Positions 44,885 through 53,786 are shown, counted from the stretch's first letter. The stretch: 64,000 bases of DNA from Pisolithus tinctorius (GCA_024663395.1 JANFAH010000012.1:310001-374000), one strand, 5' to 3'. Translations and numbers: made by a program. Notes: generated by a model not told the origin, from the letters alone.

Positions 44885-46411
44885 CTATTCTCCGTAAGGC
44901 TCTCCGGTCATGTTGCCGATGGCAGAGTCGTCGAAGTCAAAATCGTTGTCATACAGATCATTATCCTCGCTCCTGACGAGGGTACGATCATCTACCAGAG
45001 CGGGGGTAGCTATTCTGTCCTGTAAAGGACGACGAGGGCGGATGGAGGGGCATTGGGCCTGAGTATGGCTGGGACGAGTGGTGTGGCAAAGGGGACATTC
45101 GTATAGTCCACAATTGACACGGATATGGCCAAGACGGCGACAGACATAGCACGTTTGGCGATAGCGGGGATCGGACGGAGTAAGAGGCATATCGAACTCA
45201 GTCAAGGCATTCAGCACAGGAGACGGTGGCAGCTGTGCGAGGGTTTCGACGATGTTTAGCGTGTAGTCGAGTTCAGTACGGGAGACGCCAAAGGCAGTCT
45301 CAGGGTCTACTTCTGACGGCGAGCTATGAGACTCGCAGGGTTGGGGATTAGGGCCTGACAAGCAGCAGGCACGAGGTCTGTCAGCTCTTCGGAGAGAGCG
45401 GGACGAGTGAGAAGACGATGACGACGACGGTGCAGGAGGAGAGGACGACGCGGAGGAGACCGGAGGGGAAGTTGCAGTCGAGGGTCTTCTAGACCCAGGC
45501 GGAGGGGGTGCAATCAACGTCGGATATTGACGTACATTATAAATGAGGTCGGCGCCTCCAAGGACATCAAAGAGTTTAAGAAGCAGGGGAACCTGCTGGA
45601 GGGCGATCTCTCCCAAGATAGTGCGAGCAGGGGAGAGGAGAGGGTTCTGGCTGTTAATATAGCGGGAAAGTTCCTCAAGCCGAAGGGCTTGGATAGTTGC
45701 ATGATATACAAGGTCAAGTGGAGAATTTTCATCCACTTCATGGTAGACGGTGCCGATGACGGCGGGGTCAGCGATGAAGAGCCGGTAGGAGGCGATCATT
45801 TGATCGCTAGCGGGCTGTCGTTGCCGACGAGCAAACGGAGTGTGGCGACGGGAGGGTTCACGAGGGTAGGTGTAACGGCGAGGGGGCATTTCTAGGGAGA
45901 TGCTTCTGATGGTATGAGTGGAGTGTCGAGTGGGTCGTTTCTTAGAAGGAAAGTCTTTGGGGAATCGTTTCTTATAAGCGGAGAGCGTATCATCCGCGTG
46001 CTCAAGGTGTGACTCTTTCTGCCACGAGTTTTCGGAAGAAGGGTAGCCTTTCCATTTGATTAAAAAGGCGTGTCCACGGCCGGACCTTTTATGGCCGACT
46101 ATCGCCTCAACTTCGTATTCTTCCTCCTCATTGACAAGGTCAGGTGGTGGAGCCGGGAAGTTCGGTCTGTGAACGTCATTTTCGCGATAGGGCGATAAGA
46201 GAGAAGCGTGGAAGACGTTGTGGATTTTCCATCGCGCCGGGATCACAAGACGATACGTAATCGGAGATAGGACGTCGGAGATTGTGAAGGGTCCTTCTCG
46301 TTTGGGTGCGAGCTTCCTATTTTCATAGGAGCATTTCAAATTGCGTGCTTCTAGCCAGACCTTATCACCTTTTTGAAACGGGGTGAAGGGTCGAGTCACG
46401 CGGTCTTTCAT
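44885..46411 (-). CDS. pol: A-minus Pol C-terminal part: integrase GPF/Y module, chromodomain and double zinc-motif tail
   Basis: 508 codons in the same frame as pol, two codons after its TGA, so originally one protein of about 1,568 residues. Residues 38-78 hold the integrase C-terminal module (KREGPFTISDVLSPITYRL, VFHASLLSPYREN). Residues about 98-150 are the chromodomain (YEVEAIVGHKRSG, FLIKWKGYPSSENSWQKESH). A tail of more than 300 residues follows: basic, then a conserved stretch (LVYHATIQALRLEELSRYIN), a Ser/Pro run, and two zinc motifs at about 421-454: C-x2-C-x4-H-x4-C (CYVCRRLGHIRVNC) and C-x2-C-x6-H-x4-C (CPLCHTTRPSHTQAQC). It ends in an acidic segment. The tail is unusual; it may bind nucleic acid (inference). 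Confidence 0.85.
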   Translation of the reverse strand: MKDRVTRPFTPFQKGDKVWLEARNLKCSYENRKLAPKREGPFTISDVLSPITYRLVIPARWKIHNVFHASLLSPYRENDVHRPNFPAPPPDLVNEEEEYEVEAIVGHKRSGRGHAFLIKWKGYPSSENSWQKESHLEHADDTLSAYKKRFPKDFPSKKRPTRHSTHTIRSISLEMPPRRYTYPREPSRRHTPFARRQRQPASDQMIASYRLFIADPAVIGTVYHEVDENSPLDLVYHATIQALRLEELSRYINSQNPLLSPARTILGEIALQQVPLLLKLFDVLGGADLIYNVRQYPTLIAPPPPGSRRPSTATSPPVSSASSSPPAPSSSSSSHSSRSLRRADRPRACCLSGPNPQPCESHSSPSEVDPETAFGVSRTELDYTLNIVETLAQLPPSPVLNALTEFDMPLTPSDPRYRQTCYVCRRLGHIRVNCGLYECPLCHTTRPSHTQAQCPSIRPRRPLQDRIATPALVDDRTLVRSEDNDLYDNDFDFDDSAIGNMTGEPYGE

Positions 46412-46417
46412 TGTTTT

Positions 46418-49400
46418 TCAGGCTAGATCGTGGGCCGCGAGGGCTTCTTCTCTAGCTTTTCGGAGTTGTTCGAGTCTAGACTCAGCGGCGGGGAGGTGGG
46501 TTTCCGCAATCAGTGACGGAAGTGGTTTCGGTTCATACCCGTACATGAGGTAGAACGGGGATTGACGCGTGACGGAATGGGGTCGGTGATTGTGCGCGAA
46601 CTCTGCCATAGGAAGGTTGGTCACCCACGAGGTGGGGTCGTTCTGGCAAAAGATGCGGAGATAGGTCTCCACTTCTTGATTTACGCGTTCAGTTTCCCCA
46701 TCGGTCTGTGGGTGATATGCGGTCGACAGGGCAAGGGAATACCCCAAGAGGGAAGCGAGTTCTTTTGCAAAGGCGGAGGCGAACTGAGGGCCTCGATCTG
46801 ATATGATTTTGTCATACAACCCGAAGCGGGAGTAGACCTTTTTGAAAAATAACGCTGCAATATCGGCAGCAGAGGCGGTTTTCCTTGTGGGTGATAAAAT
46901 TACCCCCTTTGTAAGCCCATGGTCTACCACGACCAAGAGGGAATCATAACCGTTTGAAATGGGTAAGTCGGTAACCAGATCGCAGGAGATCTGTTGGAAA
47001 GGGCGGGTCGAGGTGGAGGGGATAGGCGTGAGGGGTGGTGTCGTTGGGTGAGTATTTACTTTATTTTGCTGGCATACGGCACAGCCCTCGACATATCTTC
47101 GGACAAAGGACGCCAGTCCGGGCCACCAAAACTCGGAAGAAACGAGTTGTCGTGTTTTTAGAACACCGGGGTGTCCAGCGGAGGGGTGGTCATGGTGGTT
47201 GGATACAACGGTTCGGCGGAGGGTGGGGTCATCAGGGATGTAAACTCGATTTCTGTAGAGTAAAACTCCACTGTCAAACTTCCAGTCAGAGAGATGCGAT
47301 TTAAACGGAAGTGGCATATCGATATTTTCAATGGCACGAAGTGCTGTTTGGACCACGGGGTCTTTCATGGAGGACGACGCGACCTTCTGGGTGAGATTGG
47401 TGTCAATAAGATTGACGAACAGGGTTTGTGGAAGGAGGGTAACTCCTTTGTTATCTTCGTCATCGTCGGGAATATGATCGGGTCGGCGGGAGAGTGCATC
47501 AGGTGCGGCCAGGTCTTTTCCTGGGACATGTTCTAACTGCAGATCAAAGTCTGCAAGGTCAAGGAGCCAGCGGGCTTGGCGACGATTCAAGTTCTGAGGA
47601 GATTTGAAGTACGTCAGGTTTTTATGGTCTGTGAAGACCTTAATCGGGAAAGGGGATCCGTGGAGATAATGTCTCCAGGATTTCAGTGCTCGAATAACCC
47701 CTAGCAGTTCCCTGTCATAGATGTCGTAGTTTCTTTCTGCAGGGTTAAACGATTGGGACAGGAAGGCACAGGGTTGCCATTGTCCATTCGAATCTTCTTG
47801 AAGGAGGATTCCTCCTGTTGCGTATTTGGACGCGTCTGTAGTAATCGCGAATGGCCGGGAGGTGTCGGGCATTCGGAGTGTAGGTTGTGCCATGAAGATT
47901 CGTTTGAGAAGTTCAAAGGCATCTTGGCATTTCTTGGACCAATTCCAATCGACTGTTTTCTTAGTGAGGTCGATGAGCGGTCGTGCAATGTCCGAGTAGT
48001 AGGGGACAAATCTTCTGTAAAAGTTTGCGAATCCTAGAAAGGATCGCACATCTTTGACCTTCTTTGGGACAGGCCAATCGGCTATGCCTTGGACTTTGAC
48101 AGGATCCATGGCGACGGTATTTTCTTTGATGATCATTCCGAGATATTCCACCTCGGTTAGATCAAAGTGACATTTTTCCAATTTTAAGGGAAGGGAGAGC
48201 TCCCTCATTCGTTCGAGAACACGACGGGTTCTTTTCCTGTGTTCTTCGGGGTCATTGGAGAAGATGAGGAGGTCATCCATATAGACGACCAACCACCCTT
48301 CCACGATCATGTCTCTGAAAGAGTCGTTCATGAATCGCTGGAAGGTGGCAGGGGAGTTACAGAGACCGAAGAACATAACCGTGGGTTCGAAGAGTCCCTT
48401 GTGTGTGATAAACGCTGCCTTCCATTGGTCCCCTTCTTTGATGCGGACATTGTTGTAGCCCGATCTAACATCCATTTTTGTGAAGATGGAGGCTCCTTTC
48501 AGTTTATCGACAAGATCTGAAATGAGGGGAAGGGGGTATGCATCCTTCACCGTATTTTTGTTCAGATACCTATAGTCTTGGCAAGGTCGCAGGGAACCAT
48601 CTTTCTTTCCTACGAAGAAGAAAGGGGCAGCTTGGGGGGACTTCGAGGGATGGATTTTCCCTTCTCGAAGGTTTTCTTCAATAAACTTCTCTGCGGACTC
48701 TCGTTCGGAGGGAGAGAGCGGGTATGCTTTGGCCACCTTGGGGACGAAGTCCTCCACAAGGTTTATGGCATGGTCGTATGGTCGTGATGGGGGTAAAATC
48801 CCATCGGATGGTTTTTCGAAAACCGAGGCGAAGTCTTTGTATTCTTCAGGAAGAACAGCTTTCGGTTTCTTCTTGTGTTCTTCTTGGGCTAACTCTGTAG
48901 CCGTGGTGATTTTTCGGAGAAGGCTATTATTGGGGTTAACCTTCTTGGCTTCTTCGACAAGTTTTCCAACCGACATCACGAAATGTGCTCGGATGGTTTC
49001 ATCTTCTGGTTCTTCATAGTCCATGAATTTGTTTATCCCTTTCTTTTCGATTGGGGACACAAGATTCACAGTCGGTTCTTCGATGGCAACGGAAGAGACG
49101 TTGCGTCTTAGTTCTTTTGATCTATCGGTTTTCTCGTCGATAGATAACGTGCCCATCCTCCAGTCTACAACAGGGTTGTTTTCTTGGAGCCAGGGGAGAC
49201 CCAAAATGACGTTTTCCGTTCCACAATTGATGACATGAAAAAAGGACTGGTGGACGAGTCCTTTAATCTTGAAGTAGAGAGTGGCGGAAAACAGTATTTT
49301 CCCTTTTGAGTTTTGGGTTCCATCGGCGTTTTTAGCGAGGATGGGTTCGGCGAGACGTTGAGTGGGGATTCGATGTTTTCGCACAAAACCCCAGTCAATG

Positions 49401-49591
49401 CAGGAAATTTCTGCTCCGGAGTCAACCAGAGCGGTAGTGTTGACGACTTTCTGAGTAGTTTCTGATGCGTAGAGGGAAACGGGAATCTGCATAGTACGTT
49501 CTGGTGTAGACGTTACAAGTACAGGGGCAACAGAAACTAAACTGTCCTTAGTTTTGGGAACATCTGGCGTCAACGCAGAGTTCCCTTTCAA
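46418..49591 (-). CDS. pol: A-minus Pol: protease, RT, RNase H, integrase core
   Basis: 1,057 codons in the -1 frame relative to gag, overlapping it by 4 nt; the frame opens with TTG, so it is expected as a Gag-Pol fusion. Protease motif DSG at residues 57-59 (LVDSGAEISC). RT about 280-540 with the intact catalytic YMDD at 437-440 and [19 protein letters not shown]. RNase H about 575-700 (TTDASKYATGG, TDHKNLTYF). Integrase zinc region about 798-840 (HHDHPSAGHPG, CAVC), core D near 870, D in ISDRGPQFAS near 931, E in DGETER near 967. A TGA ends it after AAHDLA; A-plus has AGA at that codon. All catalytic residues seen are present. Confidence 0.93.
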   Translation of the reverse strand: MKGNSALTPDVPKTKDSLVSVAPVLVTSTPERTMQIPVSLYASETTQKVVNTTALVDSGAEISCIDWGFVRKHRIPTQRLAEPILAKNADGTQNSKGKILFSATLYFKIKGLVHQSFFHVINCGTENVILGLPWLQENNPVVDWRMGTLSIDEKTDRSKELRRNVSSVAIEEPTVNLVSPIEKKGINKFMDYEEPEDETIRAHFVMSVGKLVEEAKKVNPNNSLLRKITTATELAQEEHKKKPKAVLPEEYKDFASVFEKPSDGILPPSRPYDHAINLVEDFVPKVAKAYPLSPSERESAEKFIEENLREGKIHPSKSPQAAPFFFVGKKDGSLRPCQDYRYLNKNTVKDAYPLPLISDLVDKLKGASIFTKMDVRSGYNNVRIKEGDQWKAAFITHKGLFEPTVMFFGLCNSPATFQRFMNDSFRDMIVEGWLVVYMDDLLIFSNDPEEHRKRTRRVLERMRELSLPLKLEKCHFDLTEVEYLGMIIKENTVAMDPVKVQGIADWPVPKKVKDVRSFLGFANFYRRFVPYYSDIARPLIDLTKKTVDWNWSKKCQDAFELLKRIFMAQPTLRMPDTSRPFAITTDASKYATGGILLQEDSNGQWQPCAFLSQSFNPAERNYDIYDRELLGVIRALKSWRHYLHGSPFPIKVFTDHKNLTYFKSPQNLNRRQARWLLDLADFDLQLEHVPGKDLAAPDALSRRPDHIPDDDEDNKGVTLLPQTLFVNLIDTNLTQKVASSSMKDPVVQTALRAIENIDMPLPFKSHLSDWKFDSGVLLYRNRVYIPDDPTLRRTVVSNHHDHPSAGHPGVLKTRQLVSSEFWWPGLASFVRRYVEGCAVCQQNKVNTHPTTPPLTPIPSTSTRPFQQISCDLVTDLPISNGYDSLLVVVDHGLTKGVILSPTRKTASAADIAALFFKKVYSRFGLYDKIISDRGPQFASAFAKELASLLGYSLALSTAYHPQTDGETERVNQEVETYLRIFCQNDPTSWVTNLPMAEFAHNHRPHSVTRQSPFYLMYGYEPKPLPSLIAETHLPAAESRLEQLRKAREEALAAHDLA

Positions 49592-50700
49592 AAATCCTTT
49601 CCAAGAGCTCTAGCAATGTTAACCAGAGCGATGGATGGACCAGCGACTTTTTCTTCATCGTCGGTTTCTTCTTCTTCCACAATTTTGCGGATCTTCTTTA
49701 CTTTCTTTTGGGGAGATTTCCCCTTGTCTGGACATTCTCGGGAGAGGTGTCCTTTGTTTCCACAACCGAAACATCTTCCTTCCTTGATGTGACGGTCTCG
49801 TTCTTCCTTGGAGAGTCTCACTCCATCCACGTCCATGGCGTTCGGATCTTTTTCTTCGGCAAAATTGTTCCTTGGATGGAACGTCTTCTTCTCTTTTCTT
49901 CCAAAGGTTTCGTTGACCTTCCTCCATTTAGCGTCAAACTTCTGCGCTTGGGTGTACCACTCGGTGATTTTAGTGGGAGTGGTTTCCATCATATGGATTC
50001 GGTTTGCGATGAAAGGTTTGAGTCCTTGTGAGAAGAACTCAATCAAAGTGACGTCCTCTGTGATGGTGGAGTCGGCGGCGGCAGTTCGGAAATCGGTGAT
50101 ATATTGCTCGACCGATTCTTTTTGTTTCAGGGTACGCAGTTTAGCGATGGCAGTACCCGCGGTGTCAGCGGAGGTGAAGGAGGCCTTGAAATCTTTTATA
50201 AAATCGGCAAAAGTGCCGAAACTCGGGGGGTTCTTTTCCAGAGACGTTTTCTGGAAGGTGGCAGCCCAGGAGCGGGCGACATCTTTTTTCATGTATGACA
50301 AAGCGTAGACTACCTTCTTGGTGTCGGTGTCGTATAATTCTTCGTTTACCAAGAGATAGGTCTGTACGGAGTACAGCCAACTCATGGCGTTCTTTTGGTT
50401 TCCATCAAAATCAGATGGAGCGCCAATCTTCAATTCAGTGGCTTTGGTGGCGTTGCCAACCGGTGCCTTCGACGATGAGCCAGACATCGTAATCTGTGGT
50501 GGGGGCGGAGGTGTAGGGAAGAGTGGTGGGGGGCTTGGTTGAATGGGGGTACCAAGCGACGCGAGCGACTGGGAGAGAAGGTTCGAGAGGATTCCTGAGG
50601 TGAAACCTCTATCTGGCTGTTCGGGTTTGTTGGAGGAGGTGTCTGTGACAGTGCTCTCCTGTTCTTCGTCAGATGACGATTCTTCACGAGTGGGTCGCAA
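49588..50700 (-). CDS. gag: A-minus Gag
   Basis: 370 residues, complete. Acidic/Ser-rich start (RPTREESSSDEEQEST), Pro-rich linker, gag core (NAMSWLYSVQTYLLVNEELY, FFSQGLKPFIANRIHMMETT) and an intact zinc knuckle CFGCGNKGHLSREC at residues 310-323, then a Lys-rich and acidic C-terminus. It forms the particle shell and packages element RNA (family knowledge). The end reads GGA AAG GAT TTT TGA; pol is in the -1 frame across it. G_GAT_TTT is at best a non-canonical slippery site. Confidence 0.93.
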   Translation of the reverse strand: MRPTREESSSDEEQESTVTDTSSNKPEQPDRGFTSGILSNLLSQSLASLGTPIQPSPPPLFPTPPPPPQITMSGSSSKAPVGNATKATELKIGAPSDFDGNQKNAMSWLYSVQTYLLVNEELYDTDTKKVVYALSYMKKDVARSWAATFQKTSLEKNPPSFGTFADFIKDFKASFTSADTAGTAIAKLRTLKQKESVEQYITDFRTAAADSTITEDVTLIEFFSQGLKPFIANRIHMMETTPTKITEWYTQAQKFDAKWRKVNETFGRKEKKTFHPRNNFAEEKDPNAMDVDGVRLSKEERDRHIKEGRCFGCGNKGHLSRECPDKGKSPQKKVKKIRKIVEEEETDDEEKVAGPSIALVNIARALGKDF

Positions 50701-50773
50701 CGGCGCCCAACGTCGATTGTTTCGGGGGTTCGTGGTGGTTCACTGAGCAGTGACCGATTCGGCCAAAGGCTGT

Positions 50774-50784
50774 AGACTTGAGCT
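50774..50784 (-). promoter_or_regulatory. Self-primer binding site of A-minus
   Basis: On the minus strand, 2 nt after the 5' LTR, the element reads AGCTCAAGTCT. The LTR contains the exact complement AGACTTGAGCT (minus strand 50975-50965), about 30 nt after TATTTAGA. Eleven paired bases at the presumed RNA 5' end is the Tf1 self-priming arrangement. No TGG-starting tRNA complement is present. Confidence 0.7.
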
Positions 50785-50786
50785 TT

Positions 50787-51237
50787 TGTTACGCTCGACC
50801 GAAGTCAAAACGTAGGGAGAGCTCAGACGCAGTCTAAGGTTTCTACTGAGCAACGGCTGCAGTAACCTCTGTAAACGACAGAGGATTTGGGGCAACGCCG
50901 GTAAGAGTGGTCCTGGTAAGGGACACTGAGGGCGAAGTTCTGAGAACGCTGCGTATGATTGAGCAGCTCAAGTCTGGACTTCCAGGACTTGAGCCGGCAG
51001 TCTAAATACTACACAGAAGCGAACCATGAGGCGTCCGCATGTAACGAGGTAACTACGCCATTGGTTGAACAATGACGACACATGTCCTAAGCATGTAACG
51101 AGCCAGTAACGCTAGTGGTGGAAATAGAGAGCTGTCGGATCAGAGAGAAGACGGCTCAAAAAGGAAACTAAGTCCAACGGATCACAAACAAGGTAAACGT
51201 ACAACAGGAAAGGAAAAGTCAGGGGTGAAACGTAACA
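50787..51237 (-). repeat. 5' LTR of A-minus
   Basis: 451 bp. Inferred U3 51237-50976 and R-U5 50975-50787, from the AGACTTGAGCT start and the upstream TATA-like box (51001-51010). Followed on the right by target duplication GCAAC. Confidence 0.93.
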
Positions 51238-51621
51238 GCAACCAAAGAACATCCTCCTAGAGGTCATACTGACAAAAAGAATGCACTGTCCAAGCTGGAT
51301 GGGCTGAGAGGGGGCAGATGAGGATGGGATGTACCAGGATGCTTCAGGATGGAAGCTAGTAGGAACTCCTGGTAGATATATGTAGCCATGGTCCTTAGCA
51401 AAGGGGTCAAGTGATATGATTGATGTGGAGGTGGCCATATCAGAAGAATTAGCAAAATGAGTGTCTTTTGGAGGGAGTGCTGTAGAAATGTGTGGAGTGT
51501 GCAAATCCTTTCCAATTTTGGAAGGTAGGATTGTGTGGCTGAGCACTACAAGCAAGTGTGGGAATGGTGTTGGTATCTGCAGAATTGGTGGAGATATGTC
51601 AAAAACCAGAATGCCATACAC
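51238..51621 (-). pseudogene. Family D right-arm ORF, 5' part
   Basis: Minus frame from 51621: YGILVFDISPP, then HGYIYLPGVPTSFHPEAS and LGQCILFVSMTSRRMFFGC, running into the A-minus insertion. Continues at 44396. Clearly the same protein as in the two other D copies. Confidence 0.6.
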
Positions 51622-51810
51622 AGGTGCTTAAGAATTTTTATCAGCTCTTAACTCACTTCCTTCCTTTTTCTTTGGCACTGACAACTTGTTCTTGTGTGAG
51701 GGATGACTGCTGACATTTCTGGCTGTCCTTCTTCACATGAGGGCTATGGTCTTCATCTCCATTCATCAGCTGCATCCATGTCCACTTCACCAAACACCTT
51801 TGGTGTGTGA

Positions 51811-52150
51811 TACTGCACAAGTGCATGAACAGCTCTAGCAAGAGTGATGAGGGGATCCTCTGGCAGCTCAGCTGGGTCTTCAGGGATATCCCTGTCACCA
51901 CTGCCCCCACCATTGGGACCACCATCAGGATCATCAGGGTTGGGGTTGGGTCCATCACCTTGGTTATGAGGCAATGGAGTGTGGAAGATAGCTGGATGGA
52001 GGTTGGAGCAACCAGCTTGCAAAGTGCTTTTGCCTCCAGCATGAGAGCAGCATTGAGCAGAAAAGGATTGGAACTGTTTGACAATGGAAGGGAGGCAGCA
52101 CAGGTTAGCCAGTGCCACAGTGACCTCTCTTTGGGATTGAGCTCAAGTTC
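51811..52150 (-). pseudogene. B-old Gag N-terminal part
   Basis: Minus-strand peptide with LANLCCLPSIVKQFQSFSAQ, GPNPNPDDPDGGPNGGGSGD, PAELPEDPLITLARAVHALV, collinear with the N-terminus of B-young Gag and joining 41380 once the D complex is removed. The start region reads ATG GGA ACT TGA, the same early stop as in B-young. The primer site AGTATGAATAT (plus strand, 52203-52213) lies 2 nt from the LTR. Confidence 0.75.
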
Positions 52151-52215
52151 CCATAATGGCATAAGTTTTTCAGAGGACAGAAAATGAGATCATACAAGTG
52201 CAAGTATGAATATAC

Positions 52216-52462
52216 TGTCAAGTTCAGGCCTACTCCAACCAACTCTGATGCTAGACAAGGTCTGGGGAGAGGTATGGAAGCAAGTCTGACACAGAAGGAA
52301 GGAACTCCAACTAGTGGAAGATTGGCAGGAACAAAGTCCCCCAAGACAGAGGCAGATTGGAGTGAAGGCATTGGGTTTAGCTTGTGCACTACCCCCTTGC
52401 ATGATCTCAGCCCTTGTATTTCAGAGGTAGAGAACAGACAGATAGTCAGAGGTAACTCTGAC

Positions 52463-52512
<50 letters not shown>

Positions 52513-52959
52513 AGTAGGAACTAAGTTGATATTCATACTGAAGGACAGTGGAGTACAATACATGCTTTTATACTGCTACAGAGGTACATACATACAGTGA
52601 CCAGAATCAGAACTGACATACAGAGACTTGTAAATTTTCAAGTAAAAACTTCCTAGACAATGACAGGTAACATAGAACAAACCAAAAAGGAGACAGTCCA
52701 GGTGCCAGACCATGCAGTGCACATGCTGTGGAGTACCTGACTGCATGCTGTCAAGGAGAAGTCCAAAGGGAGGTCACATGACCCCCCAGAGAATGGCCCA
52801 CTTGGTCCAATGGTAGACCAGTACAAGTCCAACAGCAGTCAGAGCAGAGAAGGTTTGTAAACATCAGAGGACAGGCAGAGTTGGTGTGGAGCAAGAGAAT
52901 GACCAGTGGAGGAGGGTGTGGAGTTAGTGGGGACTTAAGATAAATGCATGGTCATGACA
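52216..52959 (-). repeat. 5' LTR of B-old
   Basis: 744 bp, TGTCAAGTTCAGG...ATGGTCATGACA. Contains a GA microsatellite absent from the 3' LTR, so it expanded after insertion. Both the LTR start site and the primer site have the same CpG-decayed form (ATATTCATACT). Confidence 0.85.
52467..52509. repeat. GA dinucleotide microsatellite
   Basis: About 21 uninterrupted AG/GA repeats within the B-old 5' LTR. The 3' LTR has only a short AGAGAGAG at the matching place. Confidence 0.95.
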
Positions 52960-53412
52960 TTAATAGTCCATGGACAAGAAGAGAATGGCAATAGGGGCTC
53001 AGCATGTCAAGCATGATGTGTCACAACTATGCATATATATATTAGCCCTCCAGATGCTCCTGGACACATGGGGCAGAGACTCATGATGCAGCTGGTCATG
53101 AAATATACAGAAAATATACATGTCCTTTCAGTGTGGAAAGTCAGGCAGAAAGAGAGAAATTATACATCTCCTTTCATTATGGAATGTCAGGTGGAAACAA
53201 CACCATTCTTGGCTGTTGAAACACATATAATAGTGAGGGACATGTAACAGAACACTCATGAACCTGAAGAGCATCAATGCACAGTGCATGCTGCAGATCA
53301 TTATTCAGTACAGTACACTTTCTCATAATGTATACTAGTCACTCAGCCAAATCTTTATACATTATGAGAATTATATGGAACCAGCATGTGACAAAATGTG
53401 ACAAAATGTAAC
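52960..53412. other. CpG-poor spacer, nothing recognised
   Basis: Right flank of the nest. Short open frames only; no terminal repeat or protein similarity seen. Confidence 0.4.
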
Positions 53413-53779
53413 TGTTACGATACATACTCTTTTCTTCTCTTCCATCTTATCTAATCTTTTGGTCTTATCTTATCCCCTGGACTCGGTCCAGACTCTGGTC
53501 TAGACCTTGCCTCGCCTTTGCCATATGTTCCCCTTCTAGTATGTTCTGCTCCACTATGATGTCACAGACCTCATGTATGCCTCACCATTACCTCATGTAT
53601 CTTAGTATAAATACTGCTGCTCAATCGCCCAACTAGCTCTAAGCTAGTTCATTTGGGTCTATGAGTCCTAAAGTCACCTGCTTCTAAGACTGTCCCCTCT
53701 TTCTTCATTCTCCTTTCTTCTTTTAGTTCTTGGTGCAAGCCTACAACAAACCCTGTTGTTAGGTCTCATCACAGTAACA
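53413..53779 (+). repeat. Probable solo LTR
   Basis: 367 bp, TGTTACGATACATACTC...CTCATCACAGTAACA (TG...CA ends) with AGTATAAATACTGC at about 53,614 as promoter TATA and pyrimidine-rich blocks typical of LTRs. More CpG than its surroundings. Flanks do not give a clear 5-bp duplication. No internal element follows: transposase relic begins at once. Confidence 0.55.
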
Positions 53780-53786
53780 TGTGAAA

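Larger units (their letters stand above)
44397..51237 (-). mobile_element. A-minus: young, nearly intact Ty3/gypsy chromodomain LTR retrotransposon
   Basis: 6,841 bp with 451-bp LTRs at 44397-44847 and 50787-51237 that appear identical base for base, and GCAAC target duplications. Minus-strand order: 5' LTR, primer site, gag (370 aa), pol (1057 aa to a TGA, then 508 aa in the same frame), polypurine tract, 3' LTR. CpG is fully retained. The single TGA at 46418-46420 is the only visible defect, so this is a very recent insertion and possibly mobile if complemented. Confidence 0.95.
41381..51810. mobile_element. Family D inverted-repeat (foldback-like) complex, split by A-minus
   Basis: Left end TGTCACACACCAAAGGTGTT; right end, read inward, ATCACACACCAAAGGTGTTT. 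The flanks ACTGC (41376-41380 and 51811-51815) are a 5-bp target duplication in B-old gag; B-young has the empty site ACCGC. The left arm (41381-43147) and right arm (43148-44396 plus 51238-51810) run head-on and meet at the hairpin centre TTTGACTCACAC-CACTGTGAGTCAAA near 43,147. Without A-minus the unit is about 3.6 kb. The arms are clearly related but diverged: the left resembles the copy at 10957, the right that at 16373. Each arm carries the unknown ORF and a TATATAAA box. Confidence 0.7.
13432..52959 (-). mobile_element. B-old: Ty3/gypsy chromodomain LTR retrotransposon, host of the nested insertions
   Basis: Left (3') LTR 13432-14137 and right (5') LTR 52216-52959, both TGTCAAG...ATGACA. 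Flanks GTAAT and TTAAT agree at 4 of 5 bases as a decayed target duplication. The minus-strand internal pieces are collinear once later insertions are removed. They are gag (51811-52150 then 40448-41380), protease (39892-40338), RT (39230-39891), RNase H (39078-39230, 32396-32463, 17250-17407), integrase C-terminus plus chromodomain (15743-16372), and an antisense extra gene (14332-15566). Two deletions are visible: the gag-pol linker after protease (near 40,017) and most of integrase (between 16,372 and 17,250). CpG is almost gone throughout, so this is the oldest layer. Confidence 0.82.

Noticed and set aside
46562..48787. Plus-strand ORFs within A-minus pol
   Set aside because: Shadows of the intact minus-strand polyprotein.
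49585..49605. Canonical slippery heptamer at the family A gag-pol overlap
   Set aside because: Sequence G_GAT_TTT does not fit X_XXY_YYZ; the -1 relation is clear but the mechanism is not.
13432..52959. One very large mobile element (Starship-like) spanning the block
   Set aside because: No tyrosine-recombinase captain gene or cargo; every segment is explained by nested retrotransposons and family D.
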